Positions 15,868 to 25,254 of a stretch of 40,499 nucleotides of DNA are shown piece after piece. Within the stretch, counting starts at the first letter, position 1. The number at the start of each line of letters is the position of its first letter. Below the pieces are notes generated by a model. That model searched no databases. It worked only from the letters and a program-made list of their open reading frames with translations, and was not told where the DNA came from. Origin of the DNA: RGIG3002 sp045546775 (GTDB lineage Bacteria > Bacillota > Clostridia > Lachnospirales > Lachnospiraceae); assembly GCA_045546775.1 (NCBI GenBank), contig JAZQDM010000092.1:1-40499 (forward strand), written 5' to 3'. Position numbers and translations under genes: made by a program.

Positions 15868-17613
15868 CTAAAACTCGTTTCTATAATTTTCGATTTCTTC
15901 TTCCGTCATCATTGTCACATTGCCTTCCTCTACCCGATATACTTTGTCCGCCATATAGAGGACATTCGGTCTGTGCGTTGTGACAATACAGATTTTTCCG
16001 TCTTTGTTTTTTGCCAGATTGCGCATAATATTGCGCTCTGTTACCATATCAAGCGCACTCGTTGCCTCATCCAGCAAAAGAATGGGGGCTTTGGCCAAAA
16101 CGGCTCTTGCAAGCATAATTCTCTGACTCTGACCCATGGAAAGACCACCATTTTTTTCTACCACCATCGTCTGCAAACCTTGCGGAAGCTTGAAAACAAA
16201 TTCATCCGCGCAAGCAACTCGCAGTGCTTCCTGCATTTCCGCCTCCGTCGCCTCCGGTGCAACCAATTTTAAATTATCTTCAATCGTTCCGGAAAACAAC
16301 GTATTTTCTTGCGGTACATATGCAAAATAGCGGCGGGTCCGACTTCCCAGCATAACCTTTTGCCCGTTTTCTTCCAAATACGCCTTCCCTTCGCTTGGCT
16401 GTAACAGCCCCAAAAGTGCGCGCAACAATGTGGTTTTTCCTTCTCCGGAAGCACCTACAATACAAACAACCTCGCCTTTGTTTGCTTCCATACAAACATG
16501 GTCTAATACCGTGTGACCTTCCCGGTATCCAAATGCAGCCTGGTCCATTTTTACAACATCCGGCCTACCTAATACCTCCGGCGCAAACTCTTCTTCTTTT
16601 TCCAAAGATACGACTTCCATAATGCGTTTTGCAGATGTCATGGCTGACACCGTAGACGGTATAATATTGACAATCGCCTGAAATGTGGAAGACAACACGG
16701 TAGCCTGTTGCAAAAATAACGTCAACGTACCGTAACTGATTTTTCGCATAAACAATCGAAAAGCGCCCCATCCGAAGCATGCATAATGTACGCCAAGCCC
16801 CACAAACGACAAATACATCGTCATTTTCGTTGAAAAATGATTGTATGTAACCGTCTCTGCCTTGTACTTTTCCTGCAAACGCAATAACTTTTTCACAAAA
16901 ATATCCGTCAGCGAAAACGATTTTATGGATTCTACGTTGCGGAACGTCTCCACACCAAAAGCCGTTGTTTCACTGGCTATTTCTTTCATTTTTGCATTGT
17001 GCTCCTGCAGTTTCCGCATCAAAAGCTTGGATGCAAAAAGCATAACCGGTGCACTCAAAAGCGCGATAAACGCCATCGTGTAATCATAAAAAATAATCAC
17101 TGCAAACGAAGAAACAAAGGAAACCGTCTTGATTACAATGTTCGGTACTAATCCGGAAACGCACTCTGCCACAACAATGGTGTCGGAATGAAAGCGGTTT
17201 AACAAATCTCCGCTGTGAAAACCGGACAGTTCCAGCCACTTTACATGTAATATTTTTTCATAAATATCTTTCTGAATATCGTTATTTACTTTAATTTGAA
17301 TCCGCACGGAAACACGGGATGCCACGCATTGAAAAACAATGCCCAGCAAAGCAAGCACAATCATCCACACAACTGCCGGGACAACCGCTTTTGCATTGTA
17401 CGAAGACACTGCATCTACAAGCCACTTGGACGCAACCGCGCTGGCAAGCGACATCCAAACTGATACAATGCCGAACACAATATAAACAGCCATTTCTCTT
17501 TTGTACTGCGCAATATATCGAAATACCCATTGCCAGCTTTTATAAACTGTTTCTGCACTATCGTCCGTATACATTTTTAATATTTTACGGAACAGCCGTT
17601 TCATCTTGCTCAC
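15868..17613 (-). CDS. ABC exporter with fused membrane and ATPase domains, no peptidase domain
   Basis: This 581-residue half-transporter is of the exporter type: six membrane helices in residues 38-320, then an ATPase with Walker A GASGEGKTTL, Q-loop YVPQENTLF, signature LSMGQSQR (Met instead of the usual Gly at the third position), Walker B ILLLDEATSALD and switch His in TTHRP. It would act as a homodimer. The N-terminal C39 peptidase found in many bacteriocin exporters is absent, so leader removal would need another protease such as the S26 protein of this operon. The GTG start overlaps the previous stop as GTGA with AGGA 8 bases upstream. The likely cargo is the modified peptide, though a lipid-linked sugar cannot be excluded. 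Confidence 0.92.
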   Translation of the reverse strand: MSKMKRLFRKILKMYTDDSAETVYKSWQWVFRYIAQYKREMAVYIVFGIVSVWMSLASAVASKWLVDAVSSYNAKAVVPAVVWMIVLALLGIVFQCVASRVSVRIQIKVNNDIQKDIYEKILHVKWLELSGFHSGDLLNRFHSDTIVVAECVSGLVPNIVIKTVSFVSSFAVIIFYDYTMAFIALLSAPVMLFASKLLMRKLQEHNAKMKEIASETTAFGVETFRNVESIKSFSLTDIFVKKLLRLQEKYKAETVTYNHFSTKMTMYLSFVGLGVHYACFGWGAFRLFMRKISYGTLTLFLQQATVLSSTFQAIVNIIPSTVSAMTSAKRIMEVVSLEKEEEFAPEVLGRPDVVKMDQAAFGYREGHTVLDHVCMEANKGEVVCIVGASGEGKTTLLRALLGLLQPSEGKAYLEENGQKVMLGSRTRRYFAYVPQENTLFSGTIEDNLKLVAPEATEAEMQEALRVACADEFVFKLPQGLQTMVVEKNGGLSMGQSQRIMLARAVLAKAPILLLDEATSALDMVTERNIMRNLAKNKDGKICIVTTHRPNVLYMADKVYRVEEGNVTMMTEEEIENYRNEF

Positions 17614-18863
17614 ATATCCTTTCCTGCTAATTTCCGCGCAAGCTCTCTTCTTGCGTTATTCTTTTCCAAAATCAACTCACTGCTTTCGGTCGTACCTTTC
17701 TTTGCCCGTCGCAAAAAACGTACAATTACCAAAAGCCACAAAACAGGCCACAACAAGCATACTTTGGATGCTTTTGGAAAATGATATTTCATTTGTTTAT
17801 GACACGTTTTGATATAAGATATAAACGTATATTTTTCCAAATTAATGGGCGTACGTTCCGTTGGAGCGGTCTTTTCATCGTACTCCCACAACTCCGTCAA
17901 AAAAGCCTCTGTCGGCAACCTATCCGACTGTGTTGCATCTGCGCGGAGCGCTTCTGCCAATCCTGCGTGAATTTTCACAGCAAAGCATTCCTCGCACAAC
18001 GCAAAAACTACCTTCGCAAATTGGGTCATCTTGCTTTTTTTCAGACACAAGGCAAATAGTTCTGCCTCCATTTCTGCCCCTTTTTTTTGTATAAAAAGGG
18101 CAATATCACACAACGCACGTATGCCGATTCCAAATCCCAAAAAATGATGGAACATATGCAGCAACAAATACCACAAATGAAGCGTCGGCGGTAAAACCGG
18201 AAAAGTAGTTCCCATTACGGTTTCCTGCACCGGTTTTGCCTGCAAAAGTTGTTCTTCCATCGTTTTGTGCAAATCCAAAAAGACACGCCTGCTGCCAATT
18301 TTATCCACCAAAAAATGATGCAATTCACATTTTATAATGTCCTCTCTCCATTGGCAGTAATACTCCGCATGATGCGCACTTTCCTTCTGTGCACATTGAT
18401 AGCCCTGCTGTTCAAACAGTCGGATTGCCCGTTTGTATTGCCGGCTGTCCGGAATATAAAGATCAATGTCTCCCATATACCGCATTTCTTCTTTTGGGTA
18501 CAGGGAACACAGACCAAATCCTTTCAACACATAAAAGGTTATATTTTCTGCACTAAGCTGCTGTACCAACTGGCCAAAAAAGGAAAAATTCCGATAAAAC
18601 TGTACCGCAGTTTCTTTTGTCTGCGCTTTCATGACATCGTATCGTGTGACGTCCCTCTCCCCCAATTGCTGCGTCAAAGAACTTTCAAACACAACTGCTG
18701 CCAGATGGGAAGAAAGCAACTTCTCGTATGCACTTTTAAAAGACGCATCTTCCAAAAACGCAGGCGTCCTATCCGCTGTTTCTACGCTTGCGTTGTCTTG
18801 TTTCTGCCCTGTATATATGCTTGTCCTGAGCCACTCAAACAAGATTTGCTTCTCTTTATCCAT
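17610..18863 (-). CDS. NTP_transf_5-type nucleotidyltransferase-family protein
   Basis: This 417-residue protein starts at the ATG 2 bases after the previous stop, with GGAG 9 bases upstream. The nucleotidyltransferase core is KGFGLCSLYP followed by RYMGDIDLYIP, with K114, R128, D132 and D134 as likely catalytic and metal residues. This is the uncharacterised nucleotidyltransferase family often found in RiPP gene clusters, including kinase-containing lasso clusters. A hydrophobic segment near 375-395 (LLWPVLWLLVIVRFL) could tether it to the membrane. It is translationally coupled to the ABC exporter (GTGA). It may nucleotidylate the peptide or a cofactor. The substrate is unknown. Confidence 0.87.
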   Translation of the reverse strand: MDKEKQILFEWLRTSIYTGQKQDNASVETADRTPAFLEDASFKSAYEKLLSSHLAAVVFESSLTQQLGERDVTRYDVMKAQTKETAVQFYRNFSFFGQLVQQLSAENITFYVLKGFGLCSLYPKEEMRYMGDIDLYIPDSRQYKRAIRLFEQQGYQCAQKESAHHAEYYCQWREDIIKCELHHFLVDKIGSRRVFLDLHKTMEEQLLQAKPVQETVMGTTFPVLPPTLHLWYLLLHMFHHFLGFGIGIRALCDIALFIQKKGAEMEAELFALCLKKSKMTQFAKVVFALCEECFAVKIHAGLAEALRADATQSDRLPTEAFLTELWEYDEKTAPTERTPINLEKYTFISYIKTCHKQMKYHFPKASKVCLLWPVLWLLVIVRFLRRAKKGTTESSELILEKNNARRELARKLAGKDM

Positions 18864-18865
18864 TG

Positions 18866-19897
18866 TTATATTCTCCGACCTATTCCCGCCTCGTACAATC
18901 GCATGAACAGACAATATGCTCCGGGACAAGTAAAACAAAGTTTTATGAGCCACATTTCCGAAACGGTGCTTACCTTCTTTATTTCACATTTGTTTTGCCG
19001 GTAATATCGATACGCATGCTGCAACAGTGCTTTTGCACGATACCGCTCCGTTTTTCGATACAGCCATACTCTGGCAAATCCGGCCTGCAACTGCATGAGA
19101 TAATGCTTTTTACAAACTAACGAAAGCTCCTTTTCGCCACAGGCCGCAAAATAATCCATCCGTTCTTTCATGGCCTCTATTTTGTGAAGGCGTTTTATTG
19201 TAAAAGGTGAATTGGTAATACTTCCTTTTCTCTGCACATAAAAATAGAGCGGTTCGGCTACAACGGCAACCCGTTTTGCTTTGTGCAAAATGCGGTAAAC
19301 CGTAAATTCATCTTCGTGGCACTTTCCAAGGGGAAATGCTTCGTCTTGCCAAAGGGAACGCTTGTACAATTTTCCCCATGCTCTGGCATAAATGTTTTCT
19401 TTGTATACGATGAGCCGTTTCAATGCACCGGCACCGCTTAGGCAGCCTCCCTTGTGCCTGCCGCATGCCTCGTTTTTTTTCGGAACTTGAAAATGAGGAC
19501 GTAACTCCATCTTTCCCCTGTCATATACAACCGCATAATCGGTCATGGAAATATCCGCATCCTGCTGCTTTATTACGGTCATTAACTGTTCCAAATAATC
19601 GTCTGCCACATAATCGTCCCCGTCGAGAAACGCAATGTATTCTCCTGTCGCCACACGCATTCCAGCGTTTCTTGCGGCAGATAAACCTCTGTTTTCCTGC
19701 TCTATGACAAGCATGGTCGGAAACTGTTGTTGCAATTTTTTTATTTTTCTTCCTGTTGCATCCGTAGAACCGTCATTTACAACAATCACTTCTATATTGG
19801 TGTATGTCTGTTCAAACACAGAAGTGACACACTTATCAATATAAGAAGCTATGTTATATGCCGGAATAATCACACTAATTTTTTCCTGTTCTTTCAT
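18866..19897 (-). CDS. Family 2 glycosyltransferase
   Basis: This 343-residue GT-A enzyme starts at the ATG with GGAAGGA upstream, ten codons inside the longest frame. Motifs: ISVIIPAYNIASYI at the N-terminus, VVNDGSTDATG for nucleotide-sugar binding, LDGDDYV for the metal DxD, and HEDEFTVYRI (the ED acceptor/base motif). It lies in the Pel-type half of the operon, 4 bases after the DUF4832 gene and 2 bases before the nucleotidyltransferase. It probably adds a sugar to the exopolysaccharide or an intermediate. Donor and acceptor unknown. It is similar in plan to the GT2 at 21297-22382. Confidence 0.92.
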   Translation of the reverse strand: MKEQEKISVIIPAYNIASYIDKCVTSVFEQTYTNIEVIVVNDGSTDATGRKIKKLQQQFPTMLVIEQENRGLSAARNAGMRVATGEYIAFLDGDDYVADDYLEQLMTVIKQQDADISMTDYAVVYDRGKMELRPHFQVPKKNEACGRHKGGCLSGAGALKRLIVYKENIYARAWGKLYKRSLWQDEAFPLGKCHEDEFTVYRILHKAKRVAVVAEPLYFYVQRKGSITNSPFTIKRLHKIEAMKERMDYFAACGEKELSLVCKKHYLMQLQAGFARVWLYRKTERYRAKALLQHAYRYYRQNKCEIKKVSTVSEMWLIKLCFTCPGAYCLFMRLYEAGIGRRI

Positions 19898-19901
19898 AAC
19901 T

Positions 19902-21296
19902 TTATTGTCCTTCCGTGCAAAGTACAAACCGATACGGGTTCAAAAAAGTGCCGTCGCCTTCTTTTTCATAAGTGGCAATCCAATGAATACCGTCTTCATA
20001 AGAAATCGTATCGTTGGCAAATTCGATACTGTTGTTTTGTCGGTTGTCCACATCTTTTGTCATGCAAATTCCCACTCGAACGGATTCTTCTGTTTGCCAC
20101 TCCTCCGATATTTGGGCAAAACTTTGAAACGCCAACGTATCTTCTCCTTCAAAAACAGCCTCTGCCAATACGAATTGCTCCGCGTCCGCGCCTTGCCACA
20201 CAACATAAAGGTCAAATACTTCTCTCGGCTTAGCAAATCCGCTATTTCTCAGGTACCCACTCACTCCAAAATCTTGGTTTACATAAATTTCGCTTTGCAG
20301 TGTGATATCTCTCAAAGAAAACCGATACCCTAAATGATTGTTAATATACGTAAACGCACTTTGCGGACCATACGTAACCTTTTTCCATGCGTCTAACACG
20401 TCCTGACTGTAGTAGCGATTCAAATAGCTAATATTTAACGCATCCATTTCCTCTATGGCATTTTCCACTTTTGTATATACACTTAAATTGGTTGTCTCTC
20501 CACCATTAAACGCTTCCGGCAAGGACTGTTGTACCCACAACAATTCCTCTTCCCTTGTATAATTTTCATCCTCATACGTTCCCATATCCGTGGACGATGC
20601 CAAAAATGCATCGTTATGAAAACATAGGCGGTTCGCCGGTATCCCATCTTCCATGGCGGCTCTTAAATACATGGGACTTCGCACTGCCACTTGAATATCT
20701 TCTTTCAGATTTTCTGTCAGTATGTGCAAAAGCACAATGGGCAATTGTTTTCCGTTTTCATCCGTCTGCTTCATATACGGACTTGTATGCCATTCTCCGA
20801 ACGGCCCGATAAAACCCGCCTGCACAACAAGAACCACATCCGAATATTCATTCAAGATTTCGCATATTTGCCGACAATGATTTTCTATGTAATCAAACGC
20901 AGGTGGCTCTGCAGCCGCACCTTCCTCAAAGCAATACCCTGCCCGAAAAATCACTTGCATGCCCTGTTTCCGGTATGTCAAGAGGGCGTCACGAAGCTCT
21001 TGCAATTTCCAATCCGGAATGTCCTCACCTTGTTCCAATCCACTCAAATTCAATGTAAGAAGCCGCAAGCGGTAATATGGTTCATATCCGTCTTCGTGGG
21101 TATGTATATCCGTCACATCCGCTTGTATATAAAATCCACGTTCCGGATTGCACACTTCTTTTACACTCTCTTCGTATTGCCATGTAATTGTTGTCTCTTT
21201 TGCCTGTTCCATTGCCTGACAGCCTTTTCCATAAAAAACTCCTGTCGACAATAACGAAAGCAAAATCGCTCCCACAACACCTACTGTGTCTGCCAT
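19902..21296 (-). CDS. DUF4874/DUF4832 secreted glycosidase-like protein
   Basis: This 464-residue protein has an N-terminal hydrophobic segment (VVGAILLSLLSTGVFYG, 7-23) that looks like a signal peptide or anchor. The first domain begins CNPERGFY and shows a TIM-barrel-like alternation (MQVIFRAGYCF, VVLVVQAGFIGPFGEWH), as in DUF4874. DUF4832 follows from about residue 200, with a C-terminal beta-sandwich (YVNQDFGVSGYLRNSGFAKP). These families sit beside PelF/PelG-type genes in Gram-positive bacteria and may act on the polymer outside the cell, in place of the PelA hydrolase that is missing here. Catalytic activity is not established. The start adjoins the previous stop (TAAATG). Confidence 0.8.
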   Translation of the reverse strand: MADTVGVVGAILLSLLSTGVFYGKGCQAMEQAKETTITWQYEESVKEVCNPERGFYIQADVTDIHTHEDGYEPYYRLRLLTLNLSGLEQGEDIPDWKLQELRDALLTYRKQGMQVIFRAGYCFEEGAAAEPPAFDYIENHCRQICEILNEYSDVVLVVQAGFIGPFGEWHTSPYMKQTDENGKQLPIVLLHILTENLKEDIQVAVRSPMYLRAAMEDGIPANRLCFHNDAFLASSTDMGTYEDENYTREEELLWVQQSLPEAFNGGETTNLSVYTKVENAIEEMDALNISYLNRYYSQDVLDAWKKVTYGPQSAFTYINNHLGYRFSLRDITLQSEIYVNQDFGVSGYLRNSGFAKPREVFDLYVVWQGADAEQFVLAEAVFEGEDTLAFQSFAQISEEWQTEESVRVGICMTKDVDNRQNNSIEFANDTISYEDGIHWIATYEKEGDGTFLNPYRFVLCTEGQ

Positions 21297-22382
21297 TTAC
21301 ATCCATCTCCACTTTAGCGTCTTTTTGATATAAGTTGCCACCAAAGGGTAACCTATTCGTAACGCAAGTAAAAAAAGTACTTCCCATCTTTTTTGTAACA
21401 ATCGGGCACATACGCAAAAACCGATTCTGTGCCAACTGTTTTGTATTGTTTGCAAAGCCGGTATACAAGACTTTGCTTGCACAATTGCCCGAAATTCTTT
21501 TTGCTGTAAAAAGCCTTGTGTGATTGTTTTCCATCGCCTGAGGCTTGCTTTTTCATACCGCGCATTGCGCACCAGTGTAAAGCAATACAGTCGCAACACA
21601 AGCGGTGCCACAAGCGTCATCGCTTCTTTTCCACCATCTTTGTGGCACAAAATACGATAGCAGGCCTGCATACTTCTCAATGATTTTTCATAATATTGAC
21701 CATCGTAGCGTCTTGTAAGGGATTGTTCCCCCACCACATAATTGGTCACTACAATATCGGTGACAAAAAAGCGCGGGTGTTTTGTCCACACATTTGCATA
21801 AAATATATTATCTTCCAAATTGATTACGCCACACTCCGGCAGCCGTAAGCCCTGTTCTTTAAAAAAAGCGGTCTCATGCAATTTGTTCCACACATATCCA
21901 AAACAGCTTTCCGTTTTCATTTGATGAAACCGCTTCACTTCCTGCTTGTTTCCTTGCAAAGAGATAAAACCTGTCGGAACCGGCGGAAGTATTGTTTCTT
22001 TTTTGTCTCCTTCCAGACGATGATAGCCGCCGCACACAATATGGGACTTTGTGCGTTTTGCCACTGCCAGCAACTTTTCTATTGCATCCGGTTCTATAGA
22101 ATCATCCGCATCCGCAAACAAAAAATACTGCCCTGTTATTTGGTCAAGCGCTTTGTTTCTTGCACTGGCAGGTCCGTGATTTTCTGTTCGAATTACAGTC
22201 ACATCTTCAAATTTTTTTGTGTATTCCAACGCAAATTCTGCCGTACGGTCTGTAGATCCGTCATCTACAACGAACACTTCCAGTTTTTGATGCGTAGATG
22301 CAAAAATAGCATCCAGACATCGTCTTATTGTGTTTTCGCAATTATAAGCCGGTACAATGACACTAATTTTTTCTTGTGCCAT
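21297..22382 (-). CDS. Family 2 glycosyltransferase
   Basis: This 361-residue GT-A enzyme has ISVIVPAYNCENTIRR at the N-terminus, VVDDGSTDRTAEF, FADADDSIE (metal DxD) and INLEDNIFYANVW with the ED motif. GGAGG lies 6 bases before the ATG. The start lies 20 bases inside the end of pelG, so translation is coupled. The C-terminal region ends with basic amphipathic helices that may hold it at the membrane. A role in building or decorating the Pel-like polymer is inferred from context. Confidence 0.92.
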   Translation of the reverse strand: MAQEKISVIVPAYNCENTIRRCLDAIFASTHQKLEVFVVDDGSTDRTAEFALEYTKKFEDVTVIRTENHGPASARNKALDQITGQYFLFADADDSIEPDAIEKLLAVAKRTKSHIVCGGYHRLEGDKKETILPPVPTGFISLQGNKQEVKRFHQMKTESCFGYVWNKLHETAFFKEQGLRLPECGVINLEDNIFYANVWTKHPRFFVTDIVVTNYVVGEQSLTRRYDGQYYEKSLRSMQACYRILCHKDGGKEAMTLVAPLVLRLYCFTLVRNARYEKASLRRWKTITQGFLQQKEFRAIVQAKSCIPALQTIQNSWHRIGFCVCARLLQKRWEVLFLLALRIGYPLVATYIKKTLKWRWM

Positions 22383-23838
22383 ATTTTACCTCCTGTCTTT
22401 TGCGCTTGCTGTAAACTACATTTCTTGGTTGCTGCCTGTACTGTTCCGGTATTACTTTCACTTTACAAAACATATGTGCATCAAAATGTTTCTCCATATA
22501 ACGGATGCGGAAATAGCTAAAGGTCCAACCGCTGATTGCTCCAATCAACACACCCATCGCGTACCACACGACATCCAGTTCTTTTACTACGAGGGAACCG
22601 GCTAACGTTACCCCAAAAAACAAAACGGACGTATACATCGCTCCACGCACATCATTGAAATAATACAAAAATACGATATTTCCGTACATCAAAAAGATAA
22701 CCATGTACGCCACAACCATCGCCGGATAAATTTCCATCGTCAATCCGTTTAAGCCTAACTGTGGTGAAAAAATAACAACAATGAGATAAATCAACGCGGT
22801 AATAATCATCTGAATGGCAAAAACATGACCAATGATACGAATCAATAAACGGAACATACTCTCCTTTTTCCGTTTCATTTCTTCGTAAGTCGAGCCAATG
22901 ATACACTCAATGTATTTGTGATATTTTTCATGAAATCTTGTTTCTGCCATAACGAGGAAAATGATAATGGTTGAAATATTTGTAAATAATGCGATACTGC
23001 TGGCCATATCATACGGCTGCATCGTGTAATAACTGTCCGCAACGACTAGCTGCATGGGCGTTGTCCAAAACACAAAGTTGTGCACATAAATGCCAAGATA
23101 ATAAAACAAATTGGATACAATAAGTCCCCAATATTTTTTCATATATACCAGACATTCCGTATAATTATCACTGCACTCCTTAAACGAAGCTTTAATATAC
23201 GCTACAATAAGTATCGCCGTAGTAAAAAATCCAATCGTCACACCAAATAAAATGGCATAAATAATCGGCACTCCAACTATGTTTTGCAAAACATTTTCTG
23301 CAAAAATTCCTAATACAAGACCGATAATAAAAGAGGCTGTCACTGTTTTGTAATCTTTTGTCGCATACAGGTAAGTCATGGAAAAAAACAAAATGTTCAT
23401 AATCATAAACAGTGCATAAGAAACAAGCACAAAAACAAGCTCCACACCGCCTACTTCATGCAATCTTATGGCAAACGGAATTCCTAAAATACTTGCAAAT
23501 AACACCGTAATCAAAAGCCCCATATAATACGACGGCAAAATGTCTTCCAGCTTTTCCTCATAAAATTTATCCGCCAAATACCGGGACAACACGGCGCCGG
23601 TCGTAGACGTATTAATAACCGGAAAAATAAAGCAATACACAAGCGTGGACGACAAAAGCTCACGCTCCGCGTAGGAAACTCCCATGTATCCGGTGGTCAT
23701 ATACAACACAAAAATTGCCAACATGGATATCATCGTAGGTCCGATTGTAATGATGGAACTATATGCAATTCCCACAACGGTACTGCCGATATTATTTTGT
23801 TTGAATATTTTTTTTAGTTCAAAATTGATTCCTGCCAT
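22363..23838 (-). CDS. pelG: PelG-type exopolysaccharide flippase
   Basis: This 491-residue protein has about 12 membrane helices and belongs to the MOP/MVF-like family. The N-terminus MAGINFELKKIF and following ITIGPTMISML are characteristic of PelG. In Pel systems PelG works with the glycosyltransferase PelF and with PelD and PelE in an inner-membrane synthase and transport complex that moves the growing polymer across the membrane. The start is 12 bases after the pelF stop. A cytoplasmic basic tail follows the last helix (from about residue 455). Confidence 0.93.
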   Translation of the reverse strand: MAGINFELKKIFKQNNIGSTVVGIAYSSIITIGPTMISMLAIFVLYMTTGYMGVSYAERELLSSTLVYCFIFPVINTSTTGAVLSRYLADKFYEEKLEDILPSYYMGLLITVLFASILGIPFAIRLHEVGGVELVFVLVSYALFMIMNILFFSMTYLYATKDYKTVTASFIIGLVLGIFAENVLQNIVGVPIIYAILFGVTIGFFTTAILIVAYIKASFKECSDNYTECLVYMKKYWGLIVSNLFYYLGIYVHNFVFWTTPMQLVVADSYYTMQPYDMASSIALFTNISTIIIFLVMAETRFHEKYHKYIECIIGSTYEEMKRKKESMFRLLIRIIGHVFAIQMIITALIYLIVVIFSPQLGLNGLTMEIYPAMVVAYMVIFLMYGNIVFLYYFNDVRGAMYTSVLFFGVTLAGSLVVKELDVVWYAMGVLIGAISGWTFSYFRIRYMEKHFDAHMFCKVKVIPEQYRQQPRNVVYSKRKRQEVKYGTRKN

Positions 23839-23850
23839 ATTGCTTTTTCC

Positions 23851-25254
23851 TTATATTCTGTACAATTCCAAATACTTGTCAAAAACTTCGTTCCCGTCAA
23901 AATATTTTGCAGCCCGCTCGTATCCGATTTCTCCCATCGTCTTGCGAAGCTCTTCATCCGCTGCCAAATCAAGCATCGCCTGCGCCATCTGGTTGACCCC
24001 CAAAATAGGAACCACAATGCCTGCTTTTCCCAAATCGTCTGTTTCCCGGTCTCCGTAAAGCATACCTCGACAGTTACCAACATTTGTTGTAATCATTGGT
24101 TTTTTTGCCGCAAACGCTTCCAAAATAACAAGCGGCTGTCCTTCACTCAAACTGCTGAGCACAAGGAAATCCATTTTTCCAATATATTCTTTCATTGGAA
24201 TGCGGCCTGTCATAACCACATCCGGTATTTTCAAATCTGCAATTTGCCGCTCGCACTCTTTTGCATATTCCGGGTTTTCGTCCGTGGGTCCCATAATCCA
24301 AAGTTTCAAGCGGTTATCCACACTTTTTGCAACCGCAAACGCACTGATTAACGTTTTCACGTCTTTAATCGGTGTCACGCGAAGCATAGCGCCTACGTTA
24401 ATATAGCTGTCTGAAGGCTCTTTCATCGGTATGCCCACAAACTCACCAACACGCACACCGTTTGGAATCACAAGCTGCTTTTCTTTCGGACAACCAAGCT
24501 CTTTTTGAAAAATACTTGCTTCCTTGAAAAGTGCCGTAACAACGTCCGCATAATGATATGCACAAAGTGACAATTTTTTAAACTGGTCTATCCACAAATC
24601 CTTGTAAATGCCTTTTACCCAGTTTGCACGGATAATTTCTTCCTCTCGTTCTCTTGTGTAAATACCATGCTCTGTCACAATCAGTTTCCCGCCAAAAAGG
24701 TATTTTTGCATACTTCCCAAAACGCCTGCATAGCCGGTCGATACACAATGATAAATATCCGCCTGCATGGGTGCCGATTTCAAAATCGTAAACATTGGCA
24801 AACACATGCTGCGCAACGTCCACAAAAAATCAGAAAAGGCAATGCGGTCATATTTTTCCAAATAGCATTCCTTTATTATTTCAAAAAAATCACTGCTGCC
24901 AAGCAAGCTGTTTAATGACACTGTTTTTTTCTGGAAAAGGTCAAAAATCGTTTCCCAGTCTGTCAATGTACCGAACAAAAACTGCTTTATGGCATCTTTT
25001 TCCTTTTGATTCAATTTTACTTTTTTGGCCCGTTTCCCCACATAATCATCGTCCTGCAAATACACTTCTTCAATCAGGGAAAGATTGTCCGGAATCTCAC
25101 ATTGAAAAGGCTTTTTTTCTTCCGTTCTTTCAGGCGATATAACTTGCACGACAAACTCATGCTGTGGCATGGATTTCATCAGCTGCACCATCCAGGATGA
25201 TACACCGCCACTCACATAAGGATACGCGCCTTCTACGATCAAACAAATTTTCAA
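23851..25254 (-). CDS. pelF: PelF-type family 4 glycosyltransferase
   Basis: This 467-residue GT-B enzyme has the PelF hallmark VEGAYPYVSGGVSSW (7-21), TEHGIYTRER (194-203) and the GT4 donor motif E371-x7-E379 in SEGQPLVILEAFAAKKP. PelF polymerises the Pel polysaccharide from UDP-sugars (UDP-GalNAc or UDP-GlcNAc in studied systems). The start is a TTG whose last two bases belong to the TGA stop of the preceding gene (TTGA), with AAGGA 6 bases upstream. Its pairing with PelG and a PelD-like protein makes the assignment firm. The exact sugar is not known here. Confidence 0.95.
   Translation of the reverse strand: MKICLIVEGAYPYVSGGVSSWMVQLMKSMPQHEFVVQVISPERTEEKKPFQCEIPDNLSLIEEVYLQDDDYVGKRAKKVKLNQKEKDAIKQFLFGTLTDWETIFDLFQKKTVSLNSLLGSSDFFEIIKECYLEKYDRIAFSDFLWTLRSMCLPMFTILKSAPMQADIYHCVSTGYAGVLGSMQKYLFGGKLIVTEHGIYTREREEEIIRANWVKGIYKDLWIDQFKKLSLCAYHYADVVTALFKEASIFQKELGCPKEKQLVIPNGVRVGEFVGIPMKEPSDSYINVGAMLRVTPIKDVKTLISAFAVAKSVDNRLKLWIMGPTDENPEYAKECERQIADLKIPDVVMTGRIPMKEYIGKMDFLVLSSLSEGQPLVILEAFAAKKPMITTNVGNCRGMLYGDRETDDLGKAGIVVPILGVNQMAQAMLDLAADEELRKTMGEIGYERAAKYFDGNEVFDKYLELYRI

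Noticed and set aside
10390..18863. Lasso-peptide biosynthetic cluster
   Set aside because: Kinase-like, nucleotidyltransferase and PqqD-like genes fit, but no asparagine-synthetase-like cyclase or B2 protease is present.
18249..19004. Plus-strand frame of 251 codons antisense to nucleotidyltransferase and GT2 genes
   Set aside because: Composition is that of a reverse-strand shadow (Phe/Cys/His rich), and no motif or start signal is present.
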